DNA of 64,000 nucleotides from Deefgea salmonis (GTDB lineage Bacteria > Pseudomonadota > Gammaproteobacteria > Burkholderiales > Chitinibacteraceae). Shown in pieces: positions 16,764-25,138 of this stretch. The stretch lies in assembly GCF_020531905.1 (NCBI RefSeq), contig NZ_JAJAWG010000002.1, positions 124,001 to 188,000 on the forward strand. The letters are read 5' to 3'. The translations under genes were made by a program, and so were the position numbers. The notes under the pieces were generated by a model. The model saw nothing but the letters and a program-made list of their open reading frames with translations, was not told where the DNA came from and ran no database searches. Numbering within the stretch: position 1 is the stretch's first letter; each line of letters starts with the position of its first letter.

Positions 16764-17420
16764 ATGAAATGGCGCACAATTCAATCTCTTATTGCATGGG
16801 CATACCACCGTCAAGGCATTACCGCCTATTCGCGCTGGATGAGTCATAATCCGACAGGCCAAGGAAGAAATCCTGATGAAGTGGCGGCGCATGTTATCGA
16901 CACTATTAACGTTCTACCCCCTCACCAAGCAGCCCTTATTCGTGCAGCCTTTACAGGGAGGCCGATACACATTGATAAGTTAGCTGAAACAATCCCAGAG
17001 CTAATGCCTTGCAAGCATGATGGTTGTATTGCGCTGCCATTTGAATATCGACAGAATTGCGTGTTGCAATGGACTGGTGCAATTCAACAAATCAACTTTA
17101 GAGCCGCAGGCAAAACCTATTGGCCGAATCATAGTCACATGAAAGCTGCGCGATTGTACTGGCGATTACGTGATAATTTGCTAGACCCTTGGTTGAGCGA
17201 AGCATTGGCAACACTAGCGGTGAATCATCAATCCTTGATCGAAATGCAGCCAGCCCAGCCCAGCAAGCCAAAATATAAAAGTACCTCAAATCAATTATCG
17301 AGAGCGCAAATAAAGCTAATCTCAGTTCTGGCAGCTAAAGAAATCAGCAATGAAGTAATTGCTAAAATAATTGCTTTAATTCCAGATTTGGTGAGTAACG
17401 AAAAATCGGGTAAACAGTAA
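16764..17420 (+). CDS. Hypothetical island cargo protein (218 aa)
   Basis: A 218-residue soluble protein with many His and Trp residues in its first half, containing two cysteines in MPCKHDGC (about 86-93), and an Ala/Ile/Lys-rich C-terminus. No family is recognised. GAGAGG lies immediately before ATG 16764, closer than usual, so the true start is not certain. It and the next gene are the cargo next to the right boundary. Confidence 0.6.
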   Translation: MKWRTIQSLIAWAYHRQGITAYSRWMSHNPTGQGRNPDEVAAHVIDTINVLPPHQAALIRAAFTGRPIHIDKLAETIPELMPCKHDGCIALPFEYRQNCVLQWTGAIQQINFRAAGKTYWPNHSHMKAARLYWRLRDNLLDPWLSEALATLAVNHQSLIEMQPAQPSKPKYKSTSNQLSRAQIKLISVLAAKEISNEVIAKIIALIPDLVSNEKSGKQ

Positions 17421-17437
17421 AACGAAGGAATTGCATA

Positions 17438-17650
17438 ATGGTTGGCAGCTCAAAATTAGAAGAGTTATTAACGCAGCAAGAACTTGAGTCGCTGAACGGC
17501 GTATATTTTGCTGAGCTAGATGAACGTCCCTATCTCACATTTGAAGGGGTACGCGAAGCAAGCCGCGAACGAATGAGAAAGCGAAGGCGAGAGGCTATTG
17601 AAAAGTATGAAAGTGAAAGGCTACAAGATTTGCCAACAAGCATAGAATAA
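17438..17650 (+). CDS. Small hypothetical protein (70 aa), Arg-rich helix
   Basis: A 70-residue protein with GAAGGAA upstream. The second half (REASRERMRKRRREAIEKYESERL) is a charged helix that could form a coiled coil. It follows the 218-residue gene by 17 bases, so the two are likely co-transcribed. Unknown function. Confidence 0.5.
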   Translation: MVGSSKLEELLTQQELESLNGVYFAELDERPYLTFEGVREASRERMRKRRREAIEKYESERLQDLPTSIE

Positions 17651-17734
17651 TCGCCCATGGTGGTTTTTTTGTTGGCGCGAGATATTTGCAATTAAGCTAA
17701 AATTAACCTCGAATACTGGGTGTCGCGCCGTGGG

Positions 17735-17755
17735 TTGTACCCAAGCTTGTACCCA
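17735..17755. repeat. Right boundary repeat of the island (attR-like)
   Basis: TTGTACCCA-AGC-TTGTACCCA, matching 8202-8222 at 19 of 21 positions. It separates the last island gene from the gmk upstream region. With the left repeats it delimits about 9.5 kb of foreign DNA. Confidence 0.6.
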
Positions 17756-17875
17756 GTGATAAATATGCATTTACAGAGCCTAGCTAGAATGCGGGTTTGA
17801 GTGTGATACTTAGCAATCAAGTGCATATCGAATAAACTATTGCGACTTGTTTGCAGCTGGTAAAGGATTTAAAAA

Positions 17876-18490
17876 ATGGTCAAAGGCAATTTACTGGTGG
17901 TGACTGCACCATCAGGTGCAGGAAAAACGACCTTGGTGGCGGCTTTGCTCGCTGCTGATAGTCAAGTTCAACTCTCGATTTCGTTTACCACTCGCCCGCC
18001 ACGAGACGGTGAAATTAATGGTAAAGACTATCACTTTGTCGATCGCGCTGAATTTGAGCGAATGATTGCGGCGGGTGAGTTACTAGAATTTGCCGAGGTG
18101 TATGGCAATTATTACGGTACATCGCAGTTGTGGATTAATGAAGTCATGGCCAATGGCCGAGATATTTTGTTAGAAATCGATTGTCAGGGCGCCGAGCAAG
18201 TGCGTCGTTTATTTCCTGCAGCCATCGGCATCTTTATTTTGCCACCGTGCTTAGCCACCTTGGAAAATCGACTGCGTGGTCGTGGCAAAGACAGTGATGA
18301 AGTGATTGCGCGCCGTTTGGCGGTGGCCAAAGAAGAGGTCAATCACGTTGATGAATTTGATTTTGTGATTGTGAATGAGCATATCGATGATGCGGTTCGT
18401 GACATGATTGCCGTAGTACGTGCACAACGATTGACCTTAGCGCGCCAGTCTGAGCGCCATACCGCCTTGATTTCAAGCTTAAAAGGCTAA
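17876..18490 (+). CDS. gmk: Guanylate kinase
   Basis: A 204-residue guanylate kinase that phosphorylates GMP to GDP. The P-loop is APSGAGKTTL (10-19); SFTTRPPRDGEINGKDYHFV is the GMP-binding segment; LLEIDCQGAEQV and RLRGRGKDSDEVIARRL follow at the expected spacing. It is the first gene of gmk-rpoZ-spoT. The island lies directly upstream, so its native promoter may have been displaced or retained in the 120 bases after the attR-like repeat. Confidence 0.97.
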   Translation: MVKGNLLVVTAPSGAGKTTLVAALLAADSQVQLSISFTTRPPRDGEINGKDYHFVDRAEFERMIAAGELLEFAEVYGNYYGTSQLWINEVMANGRDILLEIDCQGAEQVRRLFPAAIGIFILPPCLATLENRLRGRGKDSDEVIARRLAVAKEEVNHVDEFDFVIVNEHIDDAVRDMIAVVRAQRLTLARQSERHTALISSLKG

Positions 18491-18560
18491 TTTTCGCAGT
18501 AAGTGATATAATACGCGGTTTCGCCCATCCACGGGCTAGCCGCACTCGGAGATAAACCCT

Positions 18561-18770
18561 ATGGCACGTGTAACTATTGAAGATTGCCTTGATCGCATTC
18601 CTAATCGTTTTGATCTGACTTTGGCGGCTGCATTTCGTGCGCGTCAAATCGAAAACGGTTCAACCCCGCAAGTAGAAAACAACGGCCGTGAAAAACCAAC
18701 CGTGTTGGCATTGCGCGAAATGTCAGCCGGTTTGGTCGGTGTTGATATTCTGACTCGTACTCGTTCTTAA
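18561..18770 (+). CDS. rpoZ: RNA polymerase omega subunit
   Basis: A 69-residue omega subunit beginning [20 protein letters not shown], with the conserved [12 protein letters not shown] segment. It helps assemble RNA polymerase and contributes to the ppGpp site. Its position between gmk and spoT is the standard proteobacterial order. CGGAGA precedes the start. Confidence 0.97.
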   Translation: MARVTIEDCLDRIPNRFDLTLAAAFRARQIENGSTPQVENNGREKPTVLALREMSAGLVGVDILTRTRS

Positions 18771-18779
18771 TTGTAAACG

Positions 18780-20963
18780 ATGCAGAATCTCTCTATCACT
18801 TCAGCGGATGTCCCGGCGTTAATTGATGCACCGGAAGTGATTGAGGAGGCAGGCCGATTTTTAAATGAAAAAACGGCTTACCTCAAAAATGAAGACCGAG
18901 AGATGTTGTTCTCGGCTTTTTTGTTTGCCGAGGCGGCGCATCGCGGTCAGATGCGTCAGTCTGGTGAACCTTATATTTCGCATCCCTTAGCCGTAGCTGG
19001 CATTCTTACTTTGTGGAAATTGGACGCGCAGGCTTTAGCCGCAGCCCTGTTGCACGATGTGATGGAAGACAGTGGCGTAACTAAGCTGGAATTGACTGAG
19101 CGTTACGGCAAAGCCGTTGCCGAGCTTGTTGATGGCATGAGCAAGATCGACAAGTTGGAATTTCAAAGCAAAGAAGAAGCTCAAGCCGAGAATTTCCGTA
19201 AAATGCTCTTGGCCATGGCGCGTGATTTGCGCGTGATGCTGATTAAGCTGGCGGATCGTTTGCATAATATGCGTACGATGGATTCGATGCGGGCGGATAA
19301 GCAAAAACGCATTGCGCGCGAAACGATGGAAATTTACGCGCCGATTGCCAATCGCATTGGTTTGAATGCGGTTTATCAAGAACTTGATGATTTAGCGTTT
19401 AAATACATTCATCCGCGGCGATATTATGTTTTATCCAAAGCATTAAAAGCAGCTCGTGGCAATCGCCGTGAAGTGCTACAAAAAATCCTCGATTCAATTC
19501 AAAATAAATTACAAGCCCAGCAAATTGACGCGGTGGTGACAGGTCGAGAAAAAAACCTGTTTTCGATTTATCGCAAAATGCAAGAAAAGCATCTGAGCTT
19601 TTCTGAAGTTTTGGATATTTATGCGTTTCGAGTGATTGTTAAAGACGTTGCGCATTGCTATCTGACTTTAGGTGCTTTGCACGCGCTCTATAAGCCGATT
19701 CCGGGTAAGTTTAAAGATTACATCGCCATTGCTAAAACCAATGGTTATCAAAGTTTACACACCACATTATTTGGCCCTTACGGTACGCCGATTGAGGTGC
19801 AAATTCGCACCAGTGAAATGCATCGCATTGCCGATGCAGGCGTAGCGAGTCACTGGATGTATAAAAGCGGTGATGAAGGTTTTTCTGAAGTTCAACAAAA
19901 AACCCATCAATGGCTGCAGTCTTTGCTTGAGCTGCAATCTGAAAGTGGCGATGCGGTTGAGTTTCTTGAGCACATCAAAGTCGATTTATTCCCGGATCAA
20001 GTGTATGTATTTACCCCCAAAGGCACGATTTTAAGCCTGCCAAATGGCTCGACCTGCGTTGATTTTGCCTATGCCGTGCATACCGATATTGGCAACCGAT
20101 GTATTGCTGCCAAGGTCAATCACGAGCTAGTGCCGTTGCGTAATAAGCTTAAAAATGGCGATCACGTCGAAATCGTAATGGCGGCACATGCCAAACCTAA
20201 TCCAAGCTGGCTGGCGTTTGTCACCACCGGTAAAGCCCGCTCGCAAATTCGGCATTTCTTGCGCACCATGCGCTTTGATGAATCAGTGCATTTGGGTGAG
20301 CGACTGCTTAATCAAGCTTTTTCGGCCTTGCATCAGCCTTTGCAAGTCAGTGATGAAGTATGGGAGAAATACTTACGCGAAAGTGGTGAAAAATCGCGTG
20401 ATTCGGTGCTGGCCGACGTGGGTTTGGGGCAAAAATTAGGTGTGGTGGTCGCCAAGCGCTTATTGCAATTAGCGGGTACTTGGTCGGAAGACGGTCGCCA
20501 AGGCAAAAAACCAATGTCGGTGTCGATTCGTGGCACCGAAGGCATGGCGATTCAATTTGCGCGCTGTTGCAATCCAATTCCTGGCGATCCGATTTTAGGT
20601 TTTGTGAAAAAAGATCAAGGCTTGGTGGTGCATACGCATGATTGCCCACAAGTTTCTAAAGGCCGAATCGACGCGGATAAATTGATCGATGTCGATTGGG
20701 ACCCTGAAGTGGCTCGGATGTTTGATGTGCCGGTGAAGGTCTTAGCAGAGAATGAGCGCGGGACTTTGGCGGCCTTGGCCGCTGCGATTGCCGATGCCGA
20801 TATTTCGGCGGTGGCGATGGGCGATATGGTCGATTCACATGATCGTTATTTGAGTGTGCAATTTACTTTGCAAGTGAGTAATCGTTTGCACTTGGCGCGC
20901 GTACTCAAAAGCTTACGCAGTTTGCCGGTGGTCTATCGTTTGCAACGCGTTCGCGCACTGTAA
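18780..20963 (+). CDS. spoT: Bifunctional (p)ppGpp synthetase/hydrolase, SpoT/Rel type
   Basis: A 727-residue RelA/SpoT homologue. The hydrolase domain has an intact HD motif (LLHDVMED, H92-D93). The synthetase domain has GREKNLFSIYRKM and the KTNGYQSLHTTLFGP segment. TGS (about 395-455, DQVYVFTPKG...CVDFAYAVHTDIG), a zinc-finger-like CCNPIPGDPI, and a C-terminal ACT domain follow. An intact HD motif and its place after rpoZ support SpoT rather than RelA. It starts 9 bases after rpoZ. Confidence 0.95.
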   Translation: MQNLSITSADVPALIDAPEVIEEAGRFLNEKTAYLKNEDREMLFSAFLFAEAAHRGQMRQSGEPYISHPLAVAGILTLWKLDAQALAAALLHDVMEDSGVTKLELTERYGKAVAELVDGMSKIDKLEFQSKEEAQAENFRKMLLAMARDLRVMLIKLADRLHNMRTMDSMRADKQKRIARETMEIYAPIANRIGLNAVYQELDDLAFKYIHPRRYYVLSKALKAARGNRREVLQKILDSIQNKLQAQQIDAVVTGREKNLFSIYRKMQEKHLSFSEVLDIYAFRVIVKDVAHCYLTLGALHALYKPIPGKFKDYIAIAKTNGYQSLHTTLFGPYGTPIEVQIRTSEMHRIADAGVASHWMYKSGDEGFSEVQQKTHQWLQSLLELQSESGDAVEFLEHIKVDLFPDQVYVFTPKGTILSLPNGSTCVDFAYAVHTDIGNRCIAAKVNHELVPLRNKLKNGDHVEIVMAAHAKPNPSWLAFVTTGKARSQIRHFLRTMRFDESVHLGERLLNQAFSALHQPLQVSDEVWEKYLRESGEKSRDSVLADVGLGQKLGVVVAKRLLQLAGTWSEDGRQGKKPMSVSIRGTEGMAIQFARCCNPIPGDPILGFVKKDQGLVVHTHDCPQVSKGRIDADKLIDVDWDPEVARMFDVPVKVLAENERGTLAALAAAIADADISAVAMGDMVDSHDRYLSVQFTLQVSNRLHLARVLKSLRSLPVVYRLQRVRAL

Positions 20964-20973
20964 ATTACTGACA

Positions 20974-21011
20974 TAAAAAAAGCATTCGATTTCAATCGAA
21001 TGCTTTTTTTT
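20974..21011. terminator. Bidirectional terminator between spoT and the DUF4870 gene
   Basis: An 11-bp perfect stem (AGCATTCGATT / AATCGAATGCT) with a 2-base loop is flanked by an A-run on the left and a T-run on the right, so it can stop the convergent transcripts from both sides. Confidence 0.88.
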
Positions 21012-21027
21012 GCGTCTGATACTTAAT

Positions 21028-21372
21028 TTATTTTAATAAACGAATATTAAATGGCAGTCGATAGGGCTGAGCTTTGCTAGCATTGATTGCACCTAAAATA
21101 CAAAAAATAAAATGGCAAACGGCTACGACCGGAAAAATTAAAAAACCAATTAAAACAAACGTCAATATCCCGCCTGCGGCGTAGCCGAGCAGGGTGGTGA
21201 TTGACCAATTGAGTGCTTCTTTGGCTTGATCGGTCACTGCCGCATCGTCTTGTTTGACTAAATAAATAATCAATGACGGGATAAAACCAAAAAAGAAAGT
21301 GCCGAGCCAAATCAGCAGAATGATATTCTGGCTTTCGCGGCTAGGCGCTGGGATGATTTCGATTTCATTCAT
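21028..21372 (-). CDS. DUF4870 family membrane protein
   Basis: A 114-residue membrane protein with three hydrophobic segments (about 15-40, 58-78, 80-100) and the DUF4870 pattern of ...IIYLVKQDDA... followed by AKEALNWSI. The role is unknown. I chose ATG 21370-21372; upstream in-frame residues lack the family pattern. It is monocistronic and converges on spoT. Confidence 0.82.
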   Translation of the reverse strand: MNEIEIIPAPSRESQNIILLIWLGTFFFGFIPSLIIYLVKQDDAAVTDQAKEALNWSITTLLGYAAGGILTFVLIGFLIFPVVAVCHFIFCILGAINASKAQPYRLPFNIRLLK

Positions 21373-21594
21373 AAGAGCAAACCTTGTTTTCGCGTTTTGG
21401 GCGGTAAATTGAAGGGTTGAGCATACTATAAACTTACTAATTCTTGGCGACTTGGTCAAAATTCACAATCAAATAATGTCTTCGCTCACAGATGCTCATT
21501 TTTTAGCTGGATTGACTGCTAGAGCTGCGCGGCGTCAAAAATACACCCGATTAGCATGATAAACTGACAGCATCTTTGCATTTAAGGCTCAATT

Positions 21595-21798
21595 ATGATT
21601 CAAGTTTCTATCAATGGAGAGGCAAAAACCTTTCCTGCTGTGCTGAGCATTACTGACTTAGTGCTGGCCTTAGATTTGCTGGGTAAGCGGATTGCGATTG
21701 AGCGCAATGGTGAGATTGTGGCTAAAAGCCAATACTCGGCAACTTGGCTGGCTGATGGCGACGTGCTTGAAATGGTTGTTGCTGTCGGTGGGGGTTGA
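21595..21798 (+). CDS. thiS: Sulfur carrier protein ThiS
   Basis: A 67-residue beta-grasp sulfur carrier with the C-terminal Gly-Gly that is thiocarboxylated (ends VAVGGG). It donates sulfur for the thiazole ring of thiamine to ThiG. thiG lies downstream but is separated by 427 bases of repeat-rich DNA instead of being directly coupled. No TPP riboswitch (THI box) was found upstream. Confidence 0.93.
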   Translation: MIQVSINGEAKTFPAVLSITDLVLALDLLGKRIAIERNGEIVAKSQYSATWLADGDVLEMVVAVGGG

Positions 21799-22225
21799 GG
21801 TATTGCTCTGTAGGCTTTATTAAATAAGGCTGATAAGCCAATACATTTAAAAATATGGCAATGTTCAGATTTGGTGTTGATGCTGTGCCGCGCTCGTTGG
21901 TCTGGGGCTTAAAACCCCGTCCAAGCGCACCGAGTGAGGAGGGAGCCAAACGGTTTTATCGTTTGGCTCACGATCGATCGAGGGCACAGCGGAGCTGGGC
22001 GCGCCCGGGGCGCCTTTCTTTCCCCCTCTTTCTTTGGCGAGTCAAAGAAAGAGGGCTCCGCCACTGACTGCGACTGCAAACAGCCGTGCCGCAGGCACTT
22101 AAAACCATCAACACGTAATCTGAGCATTGCCAAAAATATCTGTGCCGCTTGACCAAAAACCATGTCGCTGATTGCTGGCTTGGATGTTGAGCGAAAAATA
22201 ATTCATTGCAACGCAGGGGTGTACT
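21799..22225. repeat. Repeat-rich gap between thiS and thiG
   Basis: No real gene is visible. The region holds a perfect 13-bp hairpin (22024-22036 with 22043-22055) and, at 22083-22114, the second copy of the 32-bp repeat seen at 651-682. A related GTTGATGC(C/T)GTGCCGC motif occurs at 21868-21883, so the element may be an internally repeated unit of about 250 bases. Reading frames across it encode Arg/Pro-rich sequence typical of repeat artefacts. Confidence 0.6.
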
Positions 22226-23017
22226 ATGTCTGATGTATTTCAAATTGCCGGTAAAACGTATCAATCTCGCCTGATTGTTGGCACTGGTAAATATAAAGAT
22301 TTCCAAGAAACGCGCGCCGCAGTGGATGAGTCGGGCGCTGAAATTGTGACGGTGGCGATTCGCCGCGTCAATCTTGGTCAAGATGCCAGTCAGCCGTCGC
22401 TATTAGCGGCCTTGCCACCATCGCAATACACTTACTTACCCAATACTGCTGGTTGCTACAATAGTGAAGACGCGGTGCGTACTTTGCGTTTGGCGCGTGA
22501 ATTGCTCGATGGCCATAAATTAGTCAAGCTCGAAGTCTTGGGTGACCCCAATACGCTGTATCCCAATGTGCGTGAAACCTTAAAAGCGGCAGAAATCCTG
22601 GTTGCGGATGGTTTTGATGTGATGGTGTATACCTCGGACGATCCGATTATTGCCAAAGAACTCGAGCAAATCGGTTGTTGCGCGATTATGCCGTTAGCGT
22701 CGTTGATTGGCTCGGGCATGGGGATTATTAATCCATGGAATCTGCGGCTGATTATTGATTCGGCCAAAGTGCCAGTGTTGATCGACGCCGGTGTGGGTAC
22801 TGCTTCGGATGCGGCGATTGCCATGGAGCTCGGTTGCGATGGGATTTTGATGAATACCGCCATTGCCGGTGCGCGCGATCCGATTCGGATGGCCAGAGCG
22901 ATGAAATTGGCGGTCCAAGCTGGTCGCGACGCCTTCTTGGCGGGGCGTATTCCGCGCAAATTGTACAGCGCCGATCCATCCAGTCCGGTAACTGGGATGA
23001 TTGCTGCCGCGAAATAA
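22226..23017 (+). CDS. thiG: Thiazole synthase ThiG
   Basis: A 263-residue TIM-barrel enzyme that builds the thiazole phosphate of thiamine from deoxyxylulose phosphate, ThiS thiocarboxylate and dehydroglycine. Visible family blocks are [10 protein letters not shown], the catalytic-lysine segment [23 protein letters not shown] [14 protein letters not shown], and [18 protein letters not shown] terminator follows. It pairs functionally with thiS upstream. Confidence 0.95.
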   Translation: MSDVFQIAGKTYQSRLIVGTGKYKDFQETRAAVDESGAEIVTVAIRRVNLGQDASQPSLLAALPPSQYTYLPNTAGCYNSEDAVRTLRLARELLDGHKLVKLEVLGDPNTLYPNVRETLKAAEILVADGFDVMVYTSDDPIIAKELEQIGCCAIMPLASLIGSGMGIINPWNLRLIIDSAKVPVLIDAGVGTASDAAIAMELGCDGILMNTAIAGARDPIRMARAMKLAVQAGRDAFLAGRIPRKLYSADPSSPVTGMIAAAK

Positions 23018-23056
23018 AAATGAGAGAACACGCTGTTCTGAATTTTTGAGTAATCA

Positions 23057-23113
23057 GGGTATTGCCTTGCAGCTATCGCTAATCGTATGCTGCAAGCCAA
23101 TACCCTTTTTTAT
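23057..23113 (+). terminator. Terminator after thiG
   Basis: GGGTATTG...CTTGCAGC pairs with GCTGCAAG...CAATACCC in a long stem, followed by TTTTTTATTT. It ends immediately before the acetyltransferase start. Confidence 0.85.
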
Positions 23114-23118
23114 TTGAG

Positions 23119-23589
23119 ATGCATATGCGCTTAATTCGCTACGCTAATTTAGATGATCTGGATGCGCTGGTTCCGGTTTTTGATGCTTATCGGGTGTTTT
23201 ATCAAATGCCCAGTGATTTGGCTTTAGCGCGGCAATTTTTAGGCGAGCGCTTGGCTTTGGGCGAGTCTGTGATTTTGCTGGCGGAGGGCGACGCTGGGGC
23301 GGTGCAGGGGTTTATCCAGCTTTATCCCTTGTTTAGTTCATCGCTATGCCAGCGAATTTTGCTGCTCAATGATTTGTATGTGCTTGAAGCGGCGCGTGGG
23401 CAGGGTGTGGCACGTCAGTTAATGCAAAAAGCCGCCGCACATGCCAAAGCCGTTGGTGCGGCACGACTTGAACTCTCTACCGCGCACAGCAACATCCGAG
23501 CGCAAGCTTTGTATGAATCATTGGCGTATCAACTTGATCGTGAATTTCGTAATTATTCCTTGGCCGTTTGCGCTGTTGAGTATGGGTAA
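23119..23589 (+). CDS. GNAT family N-acetyltransferase
   Basis: A 156-residue Gcn5-related acetyltransferase. The acetyl-CoA pyrophosphate loop is ARGQGVARQLM (about 93-103), preceded by ILLLNDLYVLEA and followed by the LELSTAHSNIRAQALYESLAY strand-helix block. The substrate cannot be deduced. ATG 23119 and ATG 23125 are both possible; the domain begins at RLIRYANLDD. It stands between two terminators. Confidence 0.85.
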   Translation: MHMRLIRYANLDDLDALVPVFDAYRVFYQMPSDLALARQFLGERLALGESVILLAEGDAGAVQGFIQLYPLFSSSLCQRILLLNDLYVLEAARGQGVARQLMQKAAAHAKAVGAARLELSTAHSNIRAQALYESLAYQLDREFRNYSLAVCAVEYG

Positions 23590-23635
23590 AGCTTGGTGAA
23601 ATCGGCCAGTCGTTTTACCATACGCGTATTCAATA

Positions 23636-23673
23636 AAAATGCCGCCGCTAAACCGATGCCGCGGCATTTTTTA
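23636..23673 (+). terminator. Terminator after the GNAT gene
   Basis: AATGCCGC and GCGGCATT form the stem around GCTAAACCGAT, followed by TTTTT. It separates the GNAT gene from trmB. Confidence 0.75.
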
Positions 23674-23697
23674 TCCGGTAAAGCATAAGGAAATAGC

Positions 23698-24420
23698 ATG
23701 GAAAACGAACAAAATCCCGCCATTGAAAGCGAAGACAATGCGCTCAAACAACGCCGCATTCGTAGCTTTGTTTTACGCCAAGGCCATTTGTCGAGCGGTC
23801 AAGCGCGGGCTTTAGAAGAATTTGGTCCGCAGTTTTGCATTGACTACAGCCCAAATGCGCTGGATTTAGAGCAAGCATTTGGTCGCAATGCGCCGCGCGT
23901 TTTAGAAATCGGTTTTGGTATGGGCACGGCAACCGCAGAGATTGCTGCGCAGCGGCCAGAGACCGACTTTTTAGGTGTTGAAGTACATACGCCAGGCGTG
24001 GGTAGCTTATTAAAATTGATCGGTGAGCAGTCATTAAGCAATTTGCGCATCGTGCAACACGATGCGGTTGAAGTGTTAGAAAACATGCTGCCGGTGGATA
24101 GTTTGGCGGGCGCGCATATTTTCTTTCCAGATCCATGGCATAAATCGCGCCACAATAAACGTCGCTTAATTAAGCCTGAATTTGTTGCACAATTGGTGTC
24201 GCGAATTCAATCGGGCGGTTATTTGCATTTGGCCACCGATTGGGAAGATTATGCGATGCAAATGTTGGCGGTGTTAAGTGCCGAGCCAACGCTAGAAAAT
24301 ACCGCCAGCAGCCCAACTGGCTTTGCAGAGCGTCCAGAATACCGCCCACTGACTAAGTTTGAAAACCGAGGCATTAAATTAGGCCATGGTGTTTGGGATT
24401 TGGTGTTTAAGAAAAAATAA
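23698..24420 (+). CDS. trmB: tRNA (guanine-N7-)-methyltransferase
   Basis: A 240-residue SAM-dependent methyltransferase that makes m7G46 in tRNA. The SAM-binding loop is [11 protein letters not shown], and the TrmB-specific [15 protein letters not shown] block and TDWEDYA are present, with the C-terminal [10 protein letters not shown]. The preceding segment ([12 protein letters not shown]) is also typical. AAGGAAA lies upstream of ATG 23698. Confidence 0.96.
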   Translation: MENEQNPAIESEDNALKQRRIRSFVLRQGHLSSGQARALEEFGPQFCIDYSPNALDLEQAFGRNAPRVLEIGFGMGTATAEIAAQRPETDFLGVEVHTPGVGSLLKLIGEQSLSNLRIVQHDAVEVLENMLPVDSLAGAHIFFPDPWHKSRHNKRRLIKPEFVAQLVSRIQSGGYLHLATDWEDYAMQMLAVLSAEPTLENTASSPTGFAERPEYRPLTKFENRGIKLGHGVWDLVFKKK

Positions 24421-24429
24421 GCTTGGATC

Positions 24430-24473
24430 GGTTGACGCTGGGCTTGCAACACCACGCAGGGCTAGCGTCAACC
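24430..24473. repeat. Hairpin downstream of trmB
   Basis: GGTTGACGCT (24430-24439) and AGCGTCAACC (24464-24473) form a 10-bp perfect stem around 24 bases without a T-tract. The GTTGACGCTTGGGCTTGC-like left arm resembles the dispersed repeats at 37302 and 44929. Confidence 0.5.
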
Positions 24474-24583
24474 AATATGCAGTTGCTCCGCTATAGAAAA
24501 TCCACTTTCTGCCGATATAAAAGAACTAGCGCCTGTCGCTAGGCTTGCTAGAGTTAATCTCATCGGATGGGCGGGAGCGCAAT

Positions 24584-25138
24584 ATGCACCAATTAAAATT
24601 TATTTTTGTTTTGCTGATGGTCTTGTTCGGTTTAACAGCCTGCGCTAGCTCGGGAAAAATGGCGGGCGATGAAATGCCGCCCGCCGTTTTACCCAGTAAG
24701 GTAACGGCAGTCGGCCATGGCGCAATGCCGCTTGGTGAAGGTTTAAGCCAAGCACAGCGACACTTATTAGCGATGCGCGCCGCTAAGCTCGATGCGTATC
24801 GATCATTAGCGGAAACCGTTGCCGGGATTAAAATCGTTGGTAGCAGCACCGTTTCTGCGATGGCGCTGACCAGCGATAGTTATAAAGCCTATGTCGAGGC
24901 TTATTTGCGTGGTGCAAAAATTGTCAGCATTACGCCATTGCCCGATGGTGCTTTTGAAACCATTTTAGAATTAACACTCGGTGGTGATTTTTATCGCGCG
25001 GCGCCGCCGGTGAAAGAGGCGGTCATTGCGCCGCCAGCAGCAGTGCATGCGCCTGCCGCGCCAACACCTATGTCGGTGGTGCCGCAGCCCTTAGCGGCGC
25101 AAATTTCACCCTCGCAGAATTACTACCTCTCCTTGTGA
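24584..25138 (+). CDS. flgP: LPP20-family outer membrane lipoprotein, FlgP-like
   Basis: A 184-residue lipoprotein: hydrophobic leader then the lipobox LTAC with C20. Residues 55-155 (QRHLLAMRAAKLDAYRSLAE...VRGAKI-like LRGAKIVSITPLPDG) match the LPP20/FlgP domain, and a Pro/Ala tail follows. FlgP builds an outer-membrane basal disk around the flagellar motor in Vibrio and Campylobacter. GGGAG precedes ATG 24584. The GTG of the FlgT gene overlaps its stop, so the two are co-translated. Confidence 0.8.
   Translation: MHQLKFIFVLLMVLFGLTACASSGKMAGDEMPPAVLPSKVTAVGHGAMPLGEGLSQAQRHLLAMRAAKLDAYRSLAETVAGIKIVGSSTVSAMALTSDSYKAYVEAYLRGAKIVSITPLPDGAFETILELTLGGDFYRAAPPVKEAVIAPPAAVHAPAAPTPMSVVPQPLAAQISPSQNYYLSL

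Noticed and set aside
21460..21594. TPP riboswitch upstream of thiS
   Set aside because: No THI-box-like CTGAGA...ACCTGA pattern was found in the 134 bases before thiS.
21855..22163. Several frames of 70-84 codons on both strands
   Set aside because: They run across the dispersed repeat, encode Arg/Pro-rich sequence and overlap each other.
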